This document shows positions 57,461-64,000 of a stretch of 64,000 nucleotides of DNA, piece after piece. Each line of letters opens with the position of its first letter. The first letter of the stretch is position 1. Under the pieces are notes generated by a model. That model did no database searches. It was not told where the DNA came from and saw nothing but the letters and a program-made list of their open reading frames with translations. A program made the translations under genes and the position numbers. Source of the DNA: Strongyloides papillosus (lineage: Eukaryota > Nematoda > Chromadorea > Rhabditida > Strongyloididae); the NCBI GenBank assembly GCA_005656395.1, contig SRSI01000038.1, positions 62,001-126,000 of the forward strand. The letters run 5' to 3'.

Positions 57461-58680
57461 AACATACAGAGATTGCATTTTAAATGTAATTTTAAATCAT
57501 ATTTAACACATTTGAATGTTTTTATAAAACAAATTTTAGTTTGTTAAATTGAAAGATTCCACTGTAAGATAATGAATTATTTGGAATCATCAATTAAATA
57601 AATTCCTTCTTGTTGTGTAAAAGCTTTGAATTTACACTGATAATTTTTGTTATACAAAATTCATAATTTTAATTTCCATATTAAATAAAACAATGATAGT
57701 TTGATTATAGCATTAATTTCATTAGGAAATTTTTTATAGACTCTTAAGAAATTACAAGTTTCTAATGAAACTACAGTTGTTTGTGAGATAAAAAATTAAT
57801 AAGGTATCATTAGAAATTACGTTAATATAAATATTTTTAAAAGCAAAAATCGTGTGTTTTCAACAAAAAAATGCTTTTGTTCGAACTTTTTAGAATAATA
57901 CAACCTTGATTACAAAATTTAAATAGTTTATCATTACAATTTTGATTTTATAAATATTTTAAAATGTTAAGGATACGGAAACGTACATTAGCTCCGACAT
58001 TCTCCTCATTACTATTCATGCTTCTGGAGATCATTTTAAAGAAAGAATTTTATTTAATACTAGAGCTTGTTAACTAGTTATTTTACCGAAGTTAGTAAGT
58101 AGAATAAGTGGTTGACAAGCTCTGTCAATGTTCTTTTATATTCTAATTTTATGATGACATTGACGTGTCATATCTAACATAAAAGAAATGTTTATAAATT
58201 AAAAAGTGAATTGTGAATAATTTATTAAATGAGATAAGAAATAGAAAAAGAATTTTGAAAGATTCAAAGAAAGAGTGTAGTTATACGAAGATATTTATGT
58301 TTGAAAATCGAAACAGGTGATTACCAATATTTAATATATGGTACATTTTTATGATTGAAAATAATTTAAACATATTTAAAATGTTTTTTTAAAAGGAAGT
58401 TACCATACATAATGATAAAAGAGTAATACTAAACGTTATTTTTTATATGAAAAGCTAAAATTATACTATGAAGGTACATAACATTTTTTGGTATTTTTTG
58501 AGTCTTATACTATATATTTTTATATTTTTAATGTAAAATATTATTAATAAACAGAAAAAACGATACTTAAAATATAAAAAAGTGCCTTTTTGACTATATT
58601 TTGTACAAAGTAAAATAATTAAGAAATTAATATTTAAAATGTTTCAAACTGTATTTTATGGGTACCAAATTAAAAAAAGA
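57461..58680. other. A+T-rich intergenic stretch
   Basis: Nothing supportable was seen up to tRNA-Asp. Confidence 0.5.
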
Positions 58681-58752
58681 CTCTCTGGCGGGGAATCGAA
58701 CCCCGGTCTCGCACGTGACAGGCGCGGGTACTCACCACTATACTACCATTCC
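58681..58752 (-). tRNA. tRNA-Asp (GUC) with its first four bases replaced by element E2
   Basis: The anticodon loop is CTGTCAC, the T-arm CGGGG-TTCGATT-CCCCG, and the acceptor 3' strand CCAGAGA, which needs TCTCTGG at the 5' side. The genome instead shows GGAATGG: only the last three acceptor bases are native, and the first four are supplied by the retrotransposon's 5' end. This is the same truncation point as in tRNA-Glu at 16.9 kb. Internal promoter boxes survive, but acceptor pairing is lost. Confidence 0.9.
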
Positions 58753-61700
58753 TTTCTTTTAAGTTCTGGGAGAACGTTGTTTTAGAATATTTTTCTAATA
58801 TTTTCTACTACAATTAAGAAACTGGAAGAAATCAACGAAAGCAGCTAAAATTACTCGCAAAATTCGTTGATCGAGGCTGGAATGGCACCTACTAACAAAT
58901 TAACAAACAATGAAGCTAAGAAAGCACTCCTGTGGACTCCAGATGAAGTAAAATTATTGTTAGAATTGTATGACAAAACTGATGACAATTTAACTAAAAC
59001 AAAAAGGTTAGAACAACAAATATGTCATCATTTTCGTAATCGTACAATAAAAGCAATGTTGACGAAATTGAGAGAAACTAAAGAGGAAAAAGGAGGAAAA
59101 TGTGAAGTTAAAGTGAAGAAGAATGAGGAAAAATTTGAGGAAAAATTTAATTTTGATAATTATGAAGAGATAAAAATGGAAAGGGAAGTTAAAAGTAAAA
59201 AAGAAGAGGAAAGGCCAATTGTCGATGAATTTAACGATGAGGAATTATTGAAAGTGGAAAAATTATTTCTCAAGTTTGTCAATACGATTAATTATCAAAG
59301 GAAAAAAGGGAAATCAACCAGAAGGCAAAAATTTAATGTTTCAAAGGATTCTTTTCAAATTTTCTTAGTGGACAGTATTCTGAACAAACACATTTTGCTG
59401 ACTGAAAGCAAAGTTAAGGATGACATTAAGAGGAGAAGTATCATCAAAACATTGATATGTGCAGCTGGTTTAACCCTTAGGAAATTAGTATGTGGTAAAC
59501 TTGGTAATAATAAATACAACTCCAAGATCAACCAACTTAGGAAAAAAGAAAGGAAGATGATGAACTGTATAGAAGACTTAAAGTATTTGATAGAAACGAA
59601 TAAATGTAGACACAATATTGGGAGAAGGTTGAGGAAAGCCAAAGTAACCCCAACTGAAATGATTGAGGATTACTACAACAAGTTAAGATATATTAGAAAT
59701 GAAATTACAGCATGCTTGGAGGAACACAAAAAGGCAATTTTGAGATCAAAATTTGAGTTAACGCCAAGCATTAAAATCATTTCAAATATCCAAAATCTTA
59801 ATGAAGAGGAAGAACTCCCAAAAGAAGAAGAATTTGTCAAATACTATAAAGAATTATTTACGAGTAAAGATGTGGATGGAAAGGAAACACCGCATCTCGA
59901 CAATTGGTTGAAGGAATTTAGTAAGACATTGAATGTGGACTGGACTATAAGTGACAATGAGATTCTCGAGGCTTTGAAATACTGTGGTAATTTTAAAGCT
60001 CCGGGACCAGATATGGTGATGAATGTTTGTTACAAATGGTTCAAATCTGCACAGAATTACCTAATCAGGTGGATCAAATCAACTTGGTATGGTGAATACA
60101 GAATAAATAAGAAAGATGCAAGTGCAGTCACATACATGATTTGGAAAGGAAACGACAAGCCAAAGAACGATGTAAAATCATTCAGGCCAATTTCTTGTTT
60201 GAACTGTGATTTCAAGCTGCTGAACAAACTTATTGCAAATAAAGTTTATGAATCAGTGGAGAAAATTCTGCCCATGAATCAAATGGCAGTAATTAAAGGT
60301 AAACATGGAACATGCGAAGCCTTACTCCTGGACAAATCACTGGCTCAATCAATGAAATTTAGAAGAAGGAAAGATGTGAAAGAAATATGGTGCTCATGGA
60401 TTGACTTCAGTCAATGTTATGACTCAATAAGTCATAAATGTTTGAAGAAAATGATACAAAGTATAAAGGCTCCACCAACTATTCATAAAGTTATTTTGGA
60501 TGGAATTGATAGCTGGAACATATCAATTTGCAGTGGGAAAAGTGTCTCCAAAGCTAAAATACCGGTCAAATCTGGTATCCTTCAGGGAGAGGTGGCCAGC
60601 CCTTTGTACTTTGTATTGTTAACCGGTGGAATATCTTATGCCTTGAACAAGGAAGAACAAGTACCAATTGAAACAGTGACACCAAGCAATACTTTGAAAA
60701 TCAACCATATCAGCTTTATGGATGACTATCAACTATATGCCACATCACAGAAGAAAGTTGAGAAATTAACTGTTAAGCTGAAGGAGATAGCAGATGAAAT
60801 GAATTTGAAGCTAAATCCTCAAAAATGTGGTATATATGGCTCAGATGATCTTGGAAAGAAGTTAATGTTGAAAGAAAGTTCATTAAACTTTCCGTATACT
60901 TCTGAGTACAAGTATCTGGGTTTGGTGGAAAACTCGTTGGACTTGAAGGATGTCAATATTCAACTGGTTAAGGACAAAATACTATCAAAATGCTCAACTA
61001 TATTTGAATCTAGACTCACTACACATCAAAAAAGGAGAGCATTTAATAGTACAATATCCCCATGTGCAGCATATTATCTTGGAAATTTGGTAACCAATGA
61101 ATGTTCAATTCAAGGACTGTTGAATGAATGTAAGAAATTCGATCAAATGGTCAGAAATCAATTGGTTAGTCAAAATATCAAGAAGCTTCAAGTATCAAAT
61201 AGTAGAATCTACCTGCCTAAAGAGTACAACTCTCTGGGATTTAATGAAATTGAAATTGAAGTAGCCACCAATATTATCAGGAAAGCTTGCTACATCAAAA
61301 AGAGAGAAACTCTTAGGGGGGTAGACAAACTATACATTGCAATGTCAAATAATGGTCATAGGAACACCCTTAGTGATGCTTCATATATCACTAAGAATTA
61401 TTCTAACTTCAAAATAAATTGGAATATCATGGGTGTTGTGAAAGATGAAAATAATATTCTTCTGGATGCGAAGAAAATTATTGAAGACATCAAAGAGAGG
61501 AGGAAAAACTTCTGGCTGGACCATTGGCAGAAAGGAAACATGACATATGCAAATGAAGCAATCAAAAAAGAATTCTATCTTCCTAATCTGAACATCGATT
61601 CCAAATATCTCATGTTGTGCTATGCAGGATCAGAGGAACAAATCATCTACAATGGACATGTAAGTCTAGCTAGCCAATCTACACCAACTAGTAGATTGTG

Positions 61701-62419
61701 CAGGAAGTGTAAGAAATATGAAGAAACTTCGTATCATGTAGCTAGCGTTTGTGAATTCCATAAGAAGAATCTGCATCTCATGCGTCACAATAGTGCAGTT
61801 TACCACATAATAACGGAACTTTGCCGAATCATGAAAGTCAAATGTCCTTTAAGGTATCCAGAAGCATCAGGTATAATAAAAAGTGGTGATATGAAGATTG
61901 CTGCTGGCGTGAAATACACTTTTGGAACAGCAAGGATATATCATAATAAGCCTGACTTGGTATGGTATACTCCAGATGCAATTTATGTTTTAGAAGTTAG
62001 TATTTCATCGCTGAAAAATGTGAAATCTCAAATCAAAATGAAAACTGCTAGATATGCAGTAAATTCAACTGAGAAATTGGAAAATTTTGCTGCTCTGGAT
62101 AATTTGATGAAAGGAGAAAACTTTGTGGACATTTTAAGTCAGAAAGAAAACTTCAAAAAAGTTAAATTTATGCCTCTCATCTTCTGCACTTATGGTGAGA
62201 TACCCAAAGAAACAATGAAACATTTGAAAGAACTCAACTTCACCAAAGAAAAGATCAAAACAATTGCTTCATCAATCGCTCGTCTAACTGGAAGAACCCT
62301 CAAAGCTCATTTTATTAATTAATTAACTTTTATACGTGTTATTCTACCTCAAAGGTATACTAATTGCTAGCTTAATTGTAATTTTTTGTAAATTATAATG
62401 TAACAAGTTTTAAATAAAA
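58749..62419 (+). mobile_element. RLE-type non-LTR retrotransposon at tRNA-Asp (element E2)
   Basis: This 3.67 kb element is flanked by the perfect 10-bp repeat TATACTACCA (58739-58748 and 62420-62429), nucleotides 5-14 of tRNA-Asp on the opposite strand. The 5' UTR is about 133 bp and the 3' UTR about 97 bp, ending TTTAAATAAAA. It is oriented antisense to the tRNA with its 5' end against the tRNA body, as in E1. A third related element starts immediately after the right repeat. Confidence 0.94.
58882..62322 (+). CDS. Retrotransposon protein: Myb-like, reverse transcriptase, CCHC and RLE domains (1146 aa)
   Basis: It has the same architecture as the 1160-aa protein at 13-17 kb but is clearly diverged. 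The N-terminal segment has LLWTPDEVKLLLELYDKT, a Myb-like helix pattern. The RT contains YMIWKGNDKPKNDVKSFRPI, SWIDFSQCYDS, KSGILQGEVASPLYF and FMDD near residue 612. The knuckle CRKCKKYEETSYHVASVC lies near 939. The endonuclease has NKPDL near 1022 and YVLEVSIS just after. The first ATG in frame is at 58882; the frame extends five codons upstream only through a non-ATG codon. It is intact, without stops, so probably recently active. Confidence 0.95.
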   Translation: MAPTNKLTNNEAKKALLWTPDEVKLLLELYDKTDDNLTKTKRLEQQICHHFRNRTIKAMLTKLRETKEEKGGKCEVKVKKNEEKFEEKFNFDNYEEIKMEREVKSKKEEERPIVDEFNDEELLKVEKLFLKFVNTINYQRKKGKSTRRQKFNVSKDSFQIFLVDSILNKHILLTESKVKDDIKRRSIIKTLICAAGLTLRKLVCGKLGNNKYNSKINQLRKKERKMMNCIEDLKYLIETNKCRHNIGRRLRKAKVTPTEMIEDYYNKLRYIRNEITACLEEHKKAILRSKFELTPSIKIISNIQNLNEEEELPKEEEFVKYYKELFTSKDVDGKETPHLDNWLKEFSKTLNVDWTISDNEILEALKYCGNFKAPGPDMVMNVCYKWFKSAQNYLIRWIKSTWYGEYRINKKDASAVTYMIWKGNDKPKNDVKSFRPISCLNCDFKLLNKLIANKVYESVEKILPMNQMAVIKGKHGTCEALLLDKSLAQSMKFRRRKDVKEIWCSWIDFSQCYDSISHKCLKKMIQSIKAPPTIHKVILDGIDSWNISICSGKSVSKAKIPVKSGILQGEVASPLYFVLLTGGISYALNKEEQVPIETVTPSNTLKINHISFMDDYQLYATSQKKVEKLTVKLKEIADEMNLKLNPQKCGIYGSDDLGKKLMLKESSLNFPYTSEYKYLGLVENSLDLKDVNIQLVKDKILSKCSTIFESRLTTHQKRRAFNSTISPCAAYYLGNLVTNECSIQGLLNECKKFDQMVRNQLVSQNIKKLQVSNSRIYLPKEYNSLGFNEIEIEVATNIIRKACYIKKRETLRGVDKLYIAMSNNGHRNTLSDASYITKNYSNFKINWNIMGVVKDENNILLDAKKIIEDIKERRKNFWLDHWQKGNMTYANEAIKKEFYLPNLNIDSKYLMLCYAGSEEQIIYNGHVSLASQSTPTSRLCRKCKKYEETSYHVASVCEFHKKNLHLMRHNSAVYHIITELCRIMKVKCPLRYPEASGIIKSGDMKIAAGVKYTFGTARIYHNKPDLVWYTPDAIYVLEVSISSLKNVKSQIKMKTARYAVNSTEKLENFAALDNLMKGENFVDILSQKENFKKVKFMPLIFCTYGEIPKETMKHLKELNFTKEKIKTIASSIARLTGRTLKAHFIN

Positions 62420-62429
62420 TATACTACCA

Positions 62430-64000
62430 CTTTTCTTTTTTTACACCTGAGGTGAGGTGCTAATTTAATATCGTCTGATTAAATTTTCCACCTAAAGAAA
62501 AGTACTGAAATTTATCACGATTTCTCCCAAATTACGTCAAAGAGAAGAGAAAGTGATAAAGATAAAGAATCTAAATCGAAAATGGAACGTTGGACAGAAG
62601 AAGAACTCCAAATAGTTGAAAAAATTTTGGACCAAAATTCTGAGAATTTAGACTATGCAAAAATTAAAGATGAACATTTCACCAAAAGAACAGTCCCAGC
62701 AATAAAAAAGAAAATTTTAGAGATAAAAAAGAGGAAAAATAATGGTAGTACTGCTAGAGCAGCAACGGTATGGGATAAACTTGAATCTAAAAAATTGTTG
62801 AATGCCTTCGTGAATACTCCAGGGAATCTTACAAAGACCCAAAAATGTCAATTAATCCAGTCGGATTTCCCTAATAGAACGATCAAAGCAATGCAAACTC
62901 ATTTACGGACACATTACTTAGATATCTATATGGGGTATACTACGAAAGTTGACGAGTCACCAGAAAAAAACACGTCATCCATACCACGTCGTCCTCTATC
63001 TAAAATAGTTGATCAAACACCCTCAACCTCTAAAAAGAAGGAAATTACAAAGAAAAATGTAAAGGTAATTGATAATAAAGAATCTTCACTTGAAACATCA
63101 ACAATTGGAAGTAGTGAAACTTCAATGATTAATAATTCAAAGTTTGATGCCCAGCTATCAAATCCTAAAGAACCTAAATCACAAATAGAAAAAATATTCT
63201 TAAAATATTTCAATCTTGTACAAACAAAAAAGTTAAAAAGACTAACTAAATTTGTAGTACAATCGTTCCATCAATGTAAAATAAATGCCGTCAGTAACTT
63301 AGTGAAGAATAAGATTGCCAGTCTTGAAAAAGAAGTCAAAAAATTGCCAAGAAGGCATCAACTCTGCAAATTAGCTATTTTGACAGGAGAATATACATTA
63401 AAAGAATCTTGCACAAAGAAAAATATGGCTAAGAAGGATAAACCTTCAGAAATTCTGAGGAGAAAAATTAGTAAACTTCAAGCTAGAGTTAAAAGAACAT
63501 TAAGAATAGAAGAAGGTGAAAAAATTTCACTACGGTTAAAAAGTGAAATTAAAGAAATGAAACGGTTAAGAATGAAGCCAAAGCAGTACATTTCCACAAC
63601 AAAACATAGAATTGAATTGTTAGAGAAAGAAGTTGCTGAAGCTAAAGAACGTGATGAAAAATGGATATTAAGGTTCAGAGCAGGTAATCAACCAGGGTTG
63701 AAAAATTTGAACAAATTCACCAAAGATGATAATTCGATTGACTATATAGAAGCTGAAAAATATTTCAGTGAATTATATTCTCCATTTCAACCACCAACAC
63801 CAGAAACTCCATATTACAACGAGTGGCTTAACTATATACAAGACACTTGTCTCACATCTGAAGATGAGAATTTATCAGAAGCAGAAATCAGGCATTATGT
63901 CAATCAACATCTGAAAACTACAAGTAATTGGAAAGCTGGAGGTTGGGATCAAATAACGAATTATCTTTACAAATACATCCCTGCAGCTAAAGAATATCTG
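62430..64000 (+). mobile_element. RLE-type non-LTR retrotransposon, third copy, truncated by window end (element E3)
   Basis: It begins directly after the second TATACTACCA with a pyrimidine-rich start (CTTTTCTTTTTTTACACCTG) like those of E1 and E2. The 152-bp leader is followed by a long ORF. This places E2 inside the tRNA-side target copy of E3, that is, two successive insertions at one tRNA site. Its 3' end and the distal duplication lie beyond the window. Confidence 0.85.
62582..64000 (+). CDS. Retrotransposon protein, 5' part (473 codons visible)
   Basis: ATG at 62582 opens a frame that stays open to the window end. Residues 1-45 (MERWTEEELQIVEKILDQNS) form a Myb/SANT-like module. A second similar segment follows at about 60-110 (WDKLESKKLLNAFVNTPGNL), so this copy appears to have two. 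A Lys/Ser-rich linker and long basic helices (about 280-380) come next. The stretch EAEKYFSELYSPFQPPTPET and NWKAGGWDQITNYLYKY align in order with the region just upstream of the RT in E1 and E2. RT and endonuclease should follow beyond the window. Confidence 0.88.
   Translation, partial: MERWTEEELQIVEKILDQNSENLDYAKIKDEHFTKRTVPAIKKKILEIKKRKNNGSTARAATVWDKLESKKLLNAFVNTPGNLTKTQKCQLIQSDFPNRTIKAMQTHLRTHYLDIYMGYTTKVDESPEKNTSSIPRRPLSKIVDQTPSTSKKKEITKKNVKVIDNKESSLETSTIGSSETSMINNSKFDAQLSNPKEPKSQIEKIFLKYFNLVQTKKLKRLTKFVVQSFHQCKINAVSNLVKNKIASLEKEVKKLPRRHQLCKLAILTGEYTLKESCTKKNMAKKDKPSEILRRKISKLQARVKRTLRIEEGEKISLRLKSEIKEMKRLRMKPKQYISTTKHRIELLEKEVAEAKERDEKWILRFRAGNQPGLKNLNKFTKDDNSIDYIEAEKYFSELYSPFQPPTPETPYYNEWLNYIQDTCLTSEDENLSEAEIRHYVNQHLKTTSNWKAGGWDQITNYLYKYIPAAKEYL

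Overview
The window is A+T-rich eukaryotic DNA with no convincing host protein-coding gene. It holds nuclear-type tRNA genes, two 5S-rRNA-like sequences and a dense set of transposable elements. The eukaryotic assignment rests on tRNAs lacking encoded CCA, apparent introns after the anticodon of tRNA-Tyr(GUA), tRNA-Leu(CAA) and tRNA-Ile(UAU), GT-AG introns in transposon genes, Pol III-style T-runs, and elements with Ty3/gypsy, R2/R4-like, MULE, hAT-like and CACTA-like features. That set of intron-bearing tRNAs is common in animals, but the lineage cannot be fixed from this window; an A+T-rich animal or a transposon-rich microsporidian are both possible.

Layout: 0-6 kb has intact tRNAs (Thr-AGU, Arg-UCU, Ala-AGC; Tyr-GUA just after 6 kb) and a 2.67 kb inverted-repeat element. 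7-11 kb has ORF remnants and a MULE transposase gene. 13.1-16.9 kb is a full-length non-LTR retrotransposon of the restriction-like-endonuclease (RLE) type inserted in a tRNA-Glu gene. 17-31 kb is a tRNA-rich tract (Ser, Lys, Val, Val, Leu, Ser, His, Arg, Gly) in which several genes are invaded by different small elements. 32.7-39.5 kb is a CACTG-ended DNA transposon carrying three intron-bearing genes. 42-45.4 kb has three more tRNA loci (Thr, Ile, Asn) carrying MULE-like MITEs. 46-48 kb has two 5S-like sequences and MITEs. 50.3-55.3 kb is a complete Ty3/gypsy-type LTR retrotransposon. 58.7-64 kb is a tRNA-Asp gene with two RLE retrotransposons in tandem, the second running off the window.

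The main discovery is that tRNA genes here are landing sites for at least five unrelated transposon classes, each at its own place in the tRNA: RLE retrotransposons duplicate tRNA nucleotides 5-14 (Glu and Asp, same register); hAT-like MITEs with 8-bp duplications cover exactly -7 to +1 (Lys and Arg); a TA-duplicating element sits at nucleotides 8-9 (Arg); MULE-like MITEs with 9-bp duplications sit in the D-arm (Ser, Thr, Asn, probably Ile); and a 288-bp solo LTR sits in the anticodon loop of tRNA-Leu. Of 19 tRNA loci, nine are interrupted or directly flanked by an insertion. All insertion calls were made by eye from target-site duplications and matching tRNA halves.
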